Assembly (NCBI GenBank): GCA_015143295.1
Contig: CM026557.1
Location: forward strand, 28,367,760-28,431,759
From: Tetracentron sinense
Lineage: Eukaryota > Streptophyta > Magnoliopsida > Trochodendrales > Trochodendraceae
Reading direction: 5' to 3'
Length of the DNA: 64,000 nt
The first letter of the stretch is position 1, and the number at the start of each line of letters is the position of its first letter. A model generated the notes under the pieces. That model worked only from the letters and a program-made list of their open reading frames with translations. It had not been told where the DNA came from and did not search any database. Of the stretch, positions 1 to 8,889 are shown piece by piece. Made by a program: the position numbers and the translations under genes.

Positions 1-284
1 CTTTGCCCGCTCACATGGCGGCGGTCCACAACGTGTTTCATATCTCCCAGCTTCGGAAGTACATCCCGGATCCTTCTCACGTCATCGAGCTTGATCCGGT
101 TGAGATTCGAGAGGATCTCACTTTGGTTGAGAAGCCGGTTCATATTTTGGATCGAAGAGACCAAGTACTTCGCAACAAGACTATTCCGCTAGTTCTCGTG
201 CAATGGCAACATCACGCTCGAGAAGAGGCTACATGGGAACGTGAGGCCGAAGTCAAGGCGAAGCACCCCGAGTTGTTTGAATGA
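1..284 (+). pseudogene. Tekay-like chromovirus integrase C-terminus with chromodomain
   Basis: This is the end of a Ty3/Gypsy polyprotein that starts left of the window. The reading is open from the window edge to a stop at 282-284. The tail of the integrase shows the family motif VFHISQLRKYIPDPSH. A chromodomain-like segment follows, with ILDRRDQVLRNK, a central VQW and EEATWE. In chromoviruses this domain steers integration towards particular chromatin. The PPT and 3' LTR follow within 110 bases, the normal Gypsy order. The Tekay (Del) assignment rests on this motif and on the PPT context. Only the last ~93 residues are visible, so the state of the rest of the element is unknown. Confidence 0.85.
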
Positions 285-393
285 TTTTATGTATGACTTG
301 TAATTTTGTTTCAAATTGTTATGCTAAGTTGATTAAATTGTAAAGCACGCATTGTCCAAATTTCGAGGACGAAATTTTGTAAGGGGGGGAGAA
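285..393 (+). other. 3' untranslated spacer and polypurine tract of the Tekay-like element
   Basis: Short spacer between the polyprotein stop and the 3' LTR. It ends in the sequence CGAGGACGAAATTTTG followed by the purine run AAGGGGGGGAGAA (381-393). A PPT in this position primes plus-strand DNA synthesis and marks the first base of the LTR at 394. The same context, on the other strand, borders the LARD LTR at 14602. Confidence 0.85.
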
Positions 394-605
394 TGTAGCA
401 CCCCAGACTTTTTCATCCTTAATGAATACCACCTTCGTAGCTAATTGGCCGTTTTTATAGTCTAATTAATAAATAAGGGAGAAATCGGAAATTCCGAAAC
501 GTCAGAAATGTGCGTTTTCGAAAGACGAACCCAACGCAAGTTGAATCGTCGAAATCCGACGAGCGAGTCAAAAGATATGGTCAAAACAGTCCAGACATAC
601 AGAGC

Positions 606-792
606 ACCGATCGCTCGGTCCAGTCAGCGATCGATCGGTCCATGACCGATCGATCGGTAGCTATCGCACGGTCAGAAATTTTGTATGGGGAAATTTTCCA
701 GAGAGTGAGTTTTTAACCGATCGATCGGTCATAAACACCGATCGCTCGGTAGGCAACCGATCGATCGGTCATAACCACCGATCGCTCGGTCT
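606..792 (+). repeat. Cluster of 14-bp palindromes ACCGATCGATCGGT
   Basis: About seven copies of ACCGATCGATCGGT, a perfect palindrome, or its near relative ACCGATCGCTCGGT lie in 190 bases. The last four are spaced roughly 20 bases apart and alternate between the two forms. They lie upstream of the TATA-like box in the LTR promoter region, so they could be a protein-binding array. Equivalent clusters occur at the same relative place in the LTRs at 20564, 39789 (minus), 31728 (minus) and 60941. The LARD LTRs carry a different palindrome, GGATAGATCC, there. Confidence 0.8.
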
Positions 793-1746
793 TCGCGTTT
801 TTGCAGAAATTTCAGTAAGGGCGTTTTCGTCTTTTGGGTGTTAAACCCTTACCCATAAGGGTTTGCTCGACCCTTTGAGGCCTCATTTATAACATTTGAG
901 AGATTTGGGAGATAAGAGAGAAGAGAAAAGGGTTTCCTAAACCTAGGTTGCTTTTGGAGAAGAAATCAAAGGGGTGAAGACCCTAGATCGTCCCCAAGCA
1001 CGTTTTCTTCACGATTTCAACTCAAGCTCGTGTGGAGGTGCATTCTCCAAGCTAGGGCAGCACTCACTCACGTTTTGAAAGAGGTTTCTTCCCCCAACTC
1101 AAGTCCCCTTCAAGCGAAGGCTTCCTCCTTCCAAATAGAGCTTCTATTTCAAGGTTTCTTCAAGATCAAACCTTGATCTAAGGTTAGTACACCCTACTAA
1201 CTTACCCTAGCAATAAATCTAGGTTTTTCTTATGAAATGTGATTTATGCTATTATGTTTGCCTCCCATATGAAATGTATCATCTCCTATGAACCTAAATA
1301 AGATAAGAAAAAGGTATGGATGTGTGTGGGTGTTGATGTGGCGATTGGATGCCGAGGTGTATGTTGGGTGATGTGTGTGATGGAAATGGTGGATGGGTAC
1401 TTTACCAATAATGAACATACCTTGATTTTTGGATGAAAAGTAGGCACTAAAAAGAAGAAGATGAATCATTAAGGAACCTTGCATGCTATGTGTTTGACAA
1501 AATGCCTAAACTAGGAATAAATGACATAAATGAAGAAAATGAAAGTAGACCTTATGCATGTGTTCTTATGAATGATGAACTATTCAAATGCCACGTAGAT
1601 TACTCAAATTCCTATATGGTTATACTGTGGATTGAATTGCTATACACTACTCTTCATGTCACATTGTCATCATGATATTACAAGTGCTACACACACCACA
1701 CATGCATGCATGAAACCGATTTTTCCAAGATTGTAATTGTATATGA

Positions 1747-2091
1747 TGAATCAAGAACATGACAAGGAGGTTGGTAGCCCAAGGAAGGGTGCTAGCCTCT
1801 GGCTCACAAGAGAAATGAAACAAGAACATGACAAGGAGGTTGGTAGCCCCAGGAAGGGTGCTAGCCTCTGGCTCACAAGTGAAATGAATCAAGAACATGA
1901 CAAGGAGGTTGGTAGCCCCAGGAAGGGTGCTAGCCTCTGGCTCACAAGTGAAATGAAACAAGAACATGACAAGGAGGTTGGTAGCCCAAGGAAGGGTGCT
2001 AGCCTCTGGCTCACAAGAGAAATGGAACAAGAACATGACAAGGAGGTTGGTAGCCCAAGGAAGGGTGCTAGCCTCTGGCTCACAAGTATAC
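1747..2091 (+). repeat. Five tandem 69-bp units in LTR
   Basis: Five near-identical units of exactly 69 bases; the start CATGACAAGG recurs at 1758, 1827, 1896, 1965 and 2034. Each unit contains GAGGTTGGTAGC followed by GCTAGCCTC, an imperfect inverted repeat that can fold into a hairpin with G-U pairs. Since 69 is a multiple of three, long open frames arise on both strands. These are a by-product of the repeat, not genes. The array lies within the proposed LTR intron. Confidence 0.9.
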
Positions 2092-2331
2092 AAGTCAAGA
2101 ACAAATCAAGACATGAAATACAAGACAAGACACGACACACATACATGATTTGACCGAGACACGAAAAAGGTTTCCGAGACATGAGTTTTACCGAGGTTTT
2201 TGCATTCATACACGCATGTCATGATATGGCTATGTATCTTATGCTTTCACTATTGCTTTAAATTAATATCTTGTATTGCTCACTGTTGTTATGCTTTTGC
2301 TATTGTTATGGTTAGCTAGTAGTTTGTACTC

Positions 2332-2352
2332 GCTGAGTATTCCATGCTCAGC
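2332..2352 (+). other. Conserved LTR hairpin GCTGAG/CTCAGC
   Basis: A six-base perfect stem (GCTGAG / CTCAGC) around a nine-base loop TATTCCATG. The same hairpin is found in eight other LTRs in the window: 22461-22481, 25110-25130 and 40228-40248 (minus), 32147-32167 (minus), 11934-11952 and 16501-16519 (minus, LARD), 55499-55517 (minus) and 62339-62357. The surrounding sequence differs greatly between families. Its loop ends in an ATG, and an acceptor-like GGCAG|GT follows about 15 bases after the stem. Confidence 0.75.
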
Positions 2353-2502
2353 CGTACTTTTATGTCGGCAGGTACTGTGGATGTCCTCGACCCCGAGCCT
2401 TGGGTCGAGGAGGAGTATGTAGAGGAGAGGGAGCTACCTATCCCATGGCAGTCTCAGGAGGATGGGGACTTGGATGTGTGGCCATACCTCGACTACTGTT
2501 GA
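2344..2502 (+). CDS. LTR micro-reading frame, EPWVEEEY family
   Basis: A 52-codon frame plus stop. It can start at the ATG in the hairpin loop (2344) or at the ATG before TCGGCAGGT (2362, MSAG). The product would be small and strongly acidic, with the core DPEPWVEEEYVEE and the C-terminus DLDVWPYLDYC. Frames with the same core occur at the same place in all other LTRs of this kind in the window. This copy and those at 22473, 24960 and 40078 all have exactly 53 codons including the stop. The function is unknown. It may be a real peptide or an exon joined to an upstream leader at GGCAG|GT. Confidence 0.5.
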   Translation: MLSRTFMSAGTVDVLDPEPWVEEEYVEERELPIPWQSQEDGDLDVWPYLDYC

Positions 2503-2539
2503 GAGGAGAGGGTTAGAGAGTTCCTTTTTGTATTTTGAT

Positions 2540-2557
2540 AGGTGGGCATGTCCACCT
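2540..2557 (+). other. Hairpin AGGTGG/CCACCT downstream of micro-frame
   Basis: A perfect six-base stem with loop GCATGT, 38 bases after the micro-frame stop. Counterparts lie at 22669-22686, 40017-40034 (minus), 55277-55294 (minus, stem GAGTAG/CTACTC), 31940-31953 (minus, stem GCGG/CCGC) and near 62553-62567. The stem sequence changes between families while pairing is kept. The loop keeps a TGT-like core. Confidence 0.65.
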
Positions 2558-2782
2558 TTACTTTGATTGTATTTGGTATATGTTAACTTGGAATACTATT
2601 TGGAGTTATAGAAGAAAAGAAAAAGTTGGCTTATGCTTCCGCACTTATGTTTAGTTTCCGCGCTCTGATTTTCATTGAATTATATTATGTTTAGCCTCTT
2701 GCATTACAGGATGGTTTGACAGGTACACGTAGTCACCTCTAAAGTATCCCTTAACTCCTAGGGGGTATTTTGGGGCGTGACA

Positions 2783-2897
2783 AGGAGAGTTCAATTTAAT
2801 CGCACCTGCGGATTAACACATGTCCCTTTTAACTCCTATTAACTGTGGTTAACTCCTTCCCCTCGCTCTCACGTGCATCGCACGTGCCACCCGCTAG
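2783..2897 (+). mobile_element. Helitron 3' end (interrupted copy)
   Basis: The segment ends in the hairpin CACGTGCATCGCACGTG followed after a short spacer by CTAG (2894-2897) and a T. That is the Helitron terminus pattern (3' hairpin then CTRR, inserted between A and T). It is homologous to 3160-3272. The left part is cut by the Tekay-like element, whose target-site copy AGGAG begins this segment. The rest of this Helitron should lie left of the window. Non-autonomous as far as visible. Confidence 0.65.
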
Positions 2898-2987
2898 TAT
2901 ATATATATCAAATATATTGCTAGATAGTTTTAAGGTTCATGTGACATTTCAGGCTTAGGAGTAATTCTCCTACATATAAGGAGAGTA

Positions 2988-3272
2988 TCTTTACTATTAT
3001 AATGCGAGAGGCAGCGTAGACTGATTTTTCTAAAATTCTTAAACTACCCTCATATAACACAAAACTTTAATTTAATGTTTTATTTTAATTCCCAAACTAC
3101 CCCTTGCTCATCTATCTATTTAAAGAATAGAATCACAACCAATCGTGATTGAACTCGGGGAGAGTTCAATTCAATCGCACCCGCAGGTTAACACGTGTCC
3201 CTTTTAACTCCTATTAACTATGGTTAACTCCTTCCCCTCGCTCTCACGTGCATCGCACGTGCCACCCACTAG
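2988..3272 (+). mobile_element. Short non-autonomous Helitron (285 bp)
   Basis: The segment starts TCTTTACTATTATAATG after an A and ends with the hairpin CACGTGCATCGCACGTG, a spacer and CTAG (3269-3272) before a T. This fits Helitron rules: 5' TC, a 3' palindrome about ten bases from CTRR, insertion at AT, no inverted repeats and no target duplication. It contains no coding capacity. The 3' ~110 bases closely match the interrupted copy at 2783-2897. Confidence 0.65.
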
Positions 3273-3428
3273 TACAAATAATACAAATAATAAAAAACTA
3301 ATACTATTAAAAATAAAATTTATGAAAGATTTTTAAAATATATTACTTAATATTTGAATAAACAAATAATATTATTTAATTTTAGATATTCTTAATTATT
3401 ACCGTGCATCGCACGGGGTCTCTGCTAG
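3273..3428 (+). mobile_element. Helitron 3' end, second subtype
   Basis: AT-rich segment ending in the hairpin CCGTGCATCGCACGG (3403-3417), a spacer and CTAG (3425-3428) before a T-rich run. The stem differs from the two neighbours (CCGTGC versus CACGTGC), so this is a separate subtype. Its 5' end is not identified; the two other Helitrons may be nested inside it. A TA microsatellite follows. Confidence 0.55.
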
Positions 3429-3912
3429 TATATATATATATATATACTATATGCTAAAGAAATTAGGATGCCTATGTGGCATCGCTCTCTCATCTCCATT
3501 CTAAGATTTGTGATGCCACATCATCACTTGATCTACCTCATTTATTTCTTCCAAAGTGCACTTAAGAAAACCATAAGGGTTTTGTTAAATTAATTGGACT
3601 GGTGGGTGTTGGAAACGGATTCCAAGTCCCAACTCCACTTAAGTGGGACTCATAAATACCCTCTCTTAACTACCCTCTTTATCACTCTCCATTATAATTG
3701 TTTTTTTTTGTTATTATTAATGGTTAGTTTTATTATATTTTATTTTTTTCTTGATTTGTTTTTTAGTAATTTTTTTTATTCACATACCCTCTTTATCACT
3801 CTCCCTTATTTTTTTCTTGAACTTAGTTCATACACAAACATGGACAAATAACCCCAAATTAAGAAAGGGAAATAAAAAACCACACAATTTTACAGTGGAA
3901 AATGGAAGCTAG
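3429..3912. other. Unassigned AT-rich stretch before the Ogre-like element
   Basis: Starts with a TA microsatellite (3429-3446). A short inverted pair GATGCC/GGCATC lies near 3468-3483. T-rich low-complexity sequence follows (3700-3790). No gene is recognised; the open frame across 3594-3851 is made of T-rich sequence and looks spurious. The final five bases (GCTAG, 3908-3912) are the left target-site copy of the Ogre-like element. The sequence should continue at 48289 on the far side of that insertion. Confidence 0.6.
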
Positions 3913-6309
3913 TGTAAGCACCAAATTTTTACACCCCATCTAACTATAGTTAAAACCTTTTAACTATGGTTACCCCTCTTCCAAGTCCCATCCACCCTAG
4001 GTAAGCCTCTAGTTGATCTTAGGATTCACCCTAAGTCAAAGCCTAGAAAACCCTAGAACCGAAACCCTAACCCTAACCCTAGGTAAACCCCAGCTAAACC
4101 CTAAAGACTCGACCCTAGTTAATCCTAGGACTCAAAACCATGTCAAAACCTAGCCCTAGGTGACCTTAGCCGATGCACTAACCTAGCCCTAGAGCCATTA
4201 GGGCTTGAACCCTAAAGACCCATGACCCATAGGGCCTGACCCTTAGTTTGCCCACAAGGCCCAAAACCCTTAGAACAATCCCCCATACCCGTATGTACAG
4301 GGCCTAGCCCATTTACCAGTAAAACCTATAATGTCGGTAGAAGCTCTACCGACATTATAAATTGGCCTTGTTTCAGGCTGTCGATAGACCTTCTACCGAC
4401 AATATGTGAGTTATGAGTTTGCAGGCTGCAAATGCCCTGCACACTCCACCCTCACTTCAAACTCCCCTTTCAACTTCCTCACTTGACCTCCCCTTGGTCC
4501 ATACAAGTTCTCCCCCTTCTTTTTAAACCCTCTTAGGTTCCTTAGGTTCTTCCCTATAAAACCAAACTCACCTCCTGTTCAAAACGGTCTGGAAATCCAA
4601 AACTGGTATAGGTGAAGCTCTGTCCGAATCCTCAACCCTCTACAACCCTCTGGTCGTAGTCCCAGCATCCCCTAGACCTACCTTGAGCATCCCTAGCTAC
4701 TGGAATCGTTGCCGGAGTATACACCACCTGTGCACAGACCGCTCCACCACCTTCGGTCTAAACAGGGCATCAGGGTAGGGACTCCCCTACCCTCTTCTTT
4801 CGATTTTTGTGCATCAATGTGAGCCCCTGGTCATCTCCAGGGGATGTTTTTTTATGTCTTTTTGGATTGCTTAGTGTAAACAGACCCATACAGGGTGTTC
4901 ACCCACCTAAACCATAGGTGTGGTGAACCCCTACGGTGCTCCCATTCTTAGGGCATTGCGAGCCTTCACAGACCCTCTGGGGGTCCTTCAGATCATGAGG
5001 GAACCCCTAGTAATCCCCGTCCATAGCCCCCATGGGTAAAAATCTGGTTTTACAGAAATCCAAAAATTACGGTAAACTCAGTACCGCCACCCCTGGTAAA
5101 GCCTATCTTCATTTGGTCGGTGAACATTTTACCGACAACCTGTTTTGGCCTAAATTTTGATTGGCGGTAGAACATCTACTGCCAATATAACCCTACTGTT
5201 ACAGCACCTTTGTAGCTTTGTGGGACCCACTCTAGGCACCCCCTGGGGCCCACACCAAACTCAAAAGACCCCCAGGAGTCCCCTCTACATTCCCATAATC
5301 TCGGTTCACCCTGGGTTACACTTTAACCCTAGTTAACAGAGGCAAAAACACTGTTATTAATGTCGGTAATCCAATTACTGACATTGTCTTTGTTTTTATT
5401 CTAGGCTTTTGCAGGGGCCCAGGCCTGGTAGGAGGCCACTTTGGGCCCTGCCTAGCCCCTGGGCCCACCTTAGACCTCACTTGACCCTTAACCATAGTGA
5501 AATACACCTCCGGTTAACATTTAACTATGGTTAAGCACCCCTTTACCCCACAAAATTTTGGAAAATTAAACGGAAATTCCTAAAATCAATCGGACCATAA
5601 TCCTGGCTTTTGCCATCTGCCTAACCCTGGTTAGCAACCCTAACCACAGTTAGACCACCTTTAACCGCGGTTAGCAACCCTAATCGTAGTTATTTTCGGC
5701 TTACGGCCTACCGGGCCTAAAAACCAAGTCTACCGAACTCACCTCGGTCTACCGGGCCTCCCCTTAGCCTACCGAACTACACATCACTGTGGTTAGCAAC
5801 CCTAACCAGGCTTGAATACCATGCACTTGACCCTCCTCGATCAACCAAAACCCTAGTCTACCGGACTAGTCCATGTTAGCCACCCTTGGTGCACACACAT
5901 ACGTCCCTAGCCTTGGCACAGGCTCACGTGCCAGAACTACCCTCGGTCTGATCTCACCCTGTGAGTACGTAGGTAGCCTAACATAGGCCCGACCCCAGTT
6001 AGCTTTTCCTTTCTTGGATTAGTGTTAACTTAAACACTTCGGCATTCTAATCAAGATTAACTTTAAATTGGCTTAAACCCAGGGAGTACGGAACCGTTGT
6101 AAAACGGAAGCCTCGGGGTGCCTAACACCTTCCCCGGACTTAACCAAACCCCTTACCCTGATCTCACTCGTAGACCAAGACCTTATCTAAACCCGGGGGA
6201 CTTATCCCTTCTGAATGAATAGGTGGAGACTCTAAAAACCCTCTCATACCCGTGAGGGTACACAGGTAATTCACACTAATTGTGAGTGGATGAAATTCCC
6301 GTGCTCACA
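3913..6309 (+). repeat. 5' LTR of the Ogre-like element (2397 bp)
   Basis: Begins TGTAAGCACC and ends CGTGCTCACA, followed by the PBS. It pairs with the 3' LTR at 45836-48283. It is rich in inverted repeats. The best is a 14-base perfect stem at 4328-4358 (ATAATGTCGGTAGA, loop AGC). Others built on TGTCGGTA/TACCGACA or GCGGTA/TACCGC lie near 4379, 5070, 5119, 5163 and 5358. Many short palindromes of the type TTAACTATGGTTAA also occur. The CCCTAA-rich stretch near 4063-4082 is short and degenerate. No frame of the EPWVEEEY type is seen. Confidence 0.9.
4328..4358 (+). other. Perfect 14-bp hairpin in Ogre LTR
   Basis: ATAATGTCGGTAGA is followed by the loop AGC and its exact reverse complement. 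A second, related hairpin (TGTCGATAGA / TCTACCGACA) follows at about 4379-4401; its 3' LTR counterpart near 46318 is perfect. Four more stems of this style lie downstream in the same LTR. The function is not known. They could be cruciform, RNA-structure or binding elements. Confidence 0.8.
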
Positions 6310-7374
6310 GCTCTGGCAACTCTGCTGGGGAATGTTCATTTCAGGGTTTAACTAGGAACCCGGATTTAAGCCAACTAAACTTTAATCTTGATTAAATGAC
6401 TAAGCGTTTAACTTAACACTAATCATTTTACATCTCTTGGTTAATTGTGTACTGTCCATCCATACATGTCATAGTAGTGTAATTATCTCATTCAACCCAA
6501 TAAACAGGCTTATTACGTTAACGGCTGTTGGATAATCATCCTTAGTGTTAGTGACTTAAACGTCTTAGAGATCCACGGAGTTACTCTTGTTGGGTGATTA
6601 CCCCCAGGGAAGGATTCTGAATGCTCCCGTTACACCAATCATCCATTTTCAGGTATGTTCTATACCGAGGAGTCGCATATACGATGTTAAGTGATCTCCC
6701 CATCCTACTAGGAACACACTTGCATTAAACCAGCATTCATACATGTAGTCTAGGTCAGGGTATAGTCTACAAATAACCCATCATGGGAGGGCTACTATTA
6801 AACCCTAACCTACTTGCACCCTATACCTGTCCCCAATCATAGTTGACTACCCGGACATATTTCACCCAGATAGCCACCCACCCAGGGGTATGTAATGAGT
6901 CAAACCTATGCTTGTAATAAACTACATCCAACCTTACTTCCCGACACAGCATATAGGGTCCAAATCTCAAGCAGACAGGCCTTCACTGGGCCTGTCCCAA
7001 CCTTGACCTGATAGGCCCCTCAGTTTCCAAACAACCTAGGCTAAAGCACGTCGGATCTCCGTCCGACTGCCCTATCGGATCACATGTGCCTTGTCATACC
7101 CAATCAAAATCAAAAATCAAAAAAAATATTGCACCATCATTTTGCATCCCATCTGCATACACAATGCACTCATAGAGTCTGTATATTCTTATCCAGGTAG
7201 AGGGTAGGTCCTTCAGGGATTGTTCAGTCAATGGGTCGTCCATCAAGACCCATGCATCTAACTACTCAGGGGGGATATGATGACAACCTCCAAGAAGTAA
7301 TTGGGGCTTTCACCTCCAGTCAGCGTCTCGTTTGGGCTTAGTACTACAAGACCGGGACTATCCTAGACCTATCT
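6310..7374 (+). other. PBS and leader of the Ogre-like element
   Basis: Directly after the 5' LTR, TGGCAACTCTGCTGGGGA (6314-6331) is the likely primer-binding site. It begins TGG as expected for pairing with a tRNA CCA end. Ogre elements are reported to use tRNA-Arg; I have not verified the match. About 1 kb of leader without coding signal follows. Confidence 0.7.
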
Positions 7375-8889
7375 ATGGTTAACCCGAGCTCGCGCCTCAT
7401 GAACACTGCTATCCAGTATTGGAGCTCATCTCACATGATATTCCATTTTGGTAAGAATGAGCTCTGCCCAACACTGGAAGAGATTCAGTGCATCCTAGGG
7501 TTAAACATGGATGGCGAAGCCATAGTACCATGCTACAAGACAACATATCAGGTAAACCTATCCAGGTTCTTGCATATCAAGCCTGCCTGCTTATAGTCCG
7601 GTCATAACGGCTCTTTTGGTCAGATACTCGTGTCTTTTTTCGAAAAGAGGTACAAGCGCAAGTGGAACCCTGACTCTTTTGCAGCGGAACTTCTCGGTCT
7701 TAACGCCCTTGCACTTATAGCCATGTCTCAGCTGGTATTCCTAAGGTGTCGTTCACTTGTCGAAGCAGTTCTAGTCAGGATCGAGGAGGACTTGCAAAAC
7801 TCCTGCTCAGTTGTACCAATCATCCTAGCTGAGCTTCTCAGGGCTCTAAACCAGTCGGTAGACCGCAGAAAGGGCATATTCCATGCTAGTATACCTCTCT
7901 TACACCTCTGGTTAGTAAGTCATTTGCCTACAATCATATCGGTGCCGGACAACATCCGCGATGCCTACAGTCTACCTCGGAAGATTTCTCAGAATCAAGG
8001 TCCGATAGCAACTACAGACGTTGAAGAGCTCTACCAGCTCCTCCAAGACTTATCAGAGGAAGAAATCACTTGGCAATGCAATTGGTTCGTACTGAATAGG
8101 CTACCCCGTGTTGTCATCGCTGGTAGACGATGCATGATTCTTGCTGGTCTAACAGGCTCCGCCATTTATACACCACTCTCCGACAGTTTGGGTCCCTCAG
8201 CACATCCCAGTGATAGACCAGCAGGAAAATGATTGGATCACTTTCACAATCCACTCCGACAACCTCACCCGACACTTCCAGTCAACTTGGCGCAGCTCCA
8301 GACGAGACCAATGCTGGACTTCATGGTTACATCAGGACCACCGACCAACTCAGCATATCGACAGTGGGTGGATAATCCTGACATTCTACCCAGTATGCCT
8401 GTGCCCAGGGAACTGCCCACACCAGTCACAGCTCCATTACAAAGAACCATACCTCTAGCAGAAATGGTGGTTCCCTGGACAGACTTCTTCCTAGAGAGAC
8501 AGCTCCAGATCTAGTAGAAATGGAAAAGGCTACGAAAAGCCCAGTGTGCATTCAGGCAGCAAGAAGCGAAACAAGGTTGTGAACTCCAAGCCGTACAAGA
8601 ATAGGTTGAACAATTGGAGCAGACAATCCAGTCTTTTCACATGAGACGCATAGGCGACGCCAAGGAAGCAGCCATCATCCGGGCCCAACTTCTCTTCCAC
8701 CAAGAGCAGCTTGATAGTGCAAAGATGGAGATGACCTCTTGTATCCAACAATTTAGATACCACATGTTCAATGCTACTGAAACCCTTACGCACATGGAGG
8801 TTGAAGTCACATCCCTCCAGCAACAGATCATGGATCTTAAGGGTGTGCCCTGGCCACTTGACTTTGCGATCCCTGAAGGGCCTACCTAG
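7375..8889 (+). pseudogene. Ogre ORF1 relict (DUF7745-like, with coiled coil)
   Basis: A region upstream of gag reading as the extra first ORF of Ogre-type elements. Recognisable blocks are NPSSRLMNTAIQYW and HFGKNELCPTLEEIQ (7375-7596), which resemble the plant DUF7745 family. A block at 7630-8232 contains LLRALN, ASIPLLHLWLVSHL and EEITWQ, in that family's usual order. Near 8614-8889 a glutamine- and glutamate-rich heptad-like stretch suggests a coiled coil at the C-terminus. The role of ORF1 in Ogre is unknown. The relict has several breaks. The family call is from memory of motif style, without a search. Confidence 0.7.

Larger units (their letters stand above)
394..2782 (+). repeat. 3' LTR of Tekay-like Gypsy element (2389 bp)
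   Basis: The LTR begins TGTAGCACCCC directly after the PPT and ends GGGGCGTGACA, so it has TG...CA ends. The next five bases (AGGAG, 2783-2787) should be the target-site copy; its partner lies outside the window. In order it holds a palindrome cluster (606-792), a TATA-like TTTATAAC near 886, a donor-like AG|GTTAGTAC at 1181-1190, five tandem 69-bp units, the CTGAG hairpin (2332-2352), a micro-reading frame (2344-2502) and the GGTGG hairpin (2540-2557). Related LTRs lie at 20564, 24671, 31728, 39789, 55058 and 60941. The element sits inside a Helitron. Confidence 0.9.

Noticed and set aside
1659-2153. Open frames of 138-144 residues on both strands
   Set aside because: They are produced by the 69-base tandem repeat, whose length is a multiple of three; both strands stay open for the same reason.
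3594-3851. 85-residue frame with a hydrophobic centre
   Set aside because: T-rich low-complexity DNA encodes Phe/Leu runs by chance; no start context or homologous pattern.
4063-4082. Interstitial telomere repeat (CCCTAACCCTAACCCTAGG)
   Set aside because: Only about three units, not the plant CCCTAAA type, and embedded in an Ogre LTR that is CCCTA-rich throughout.
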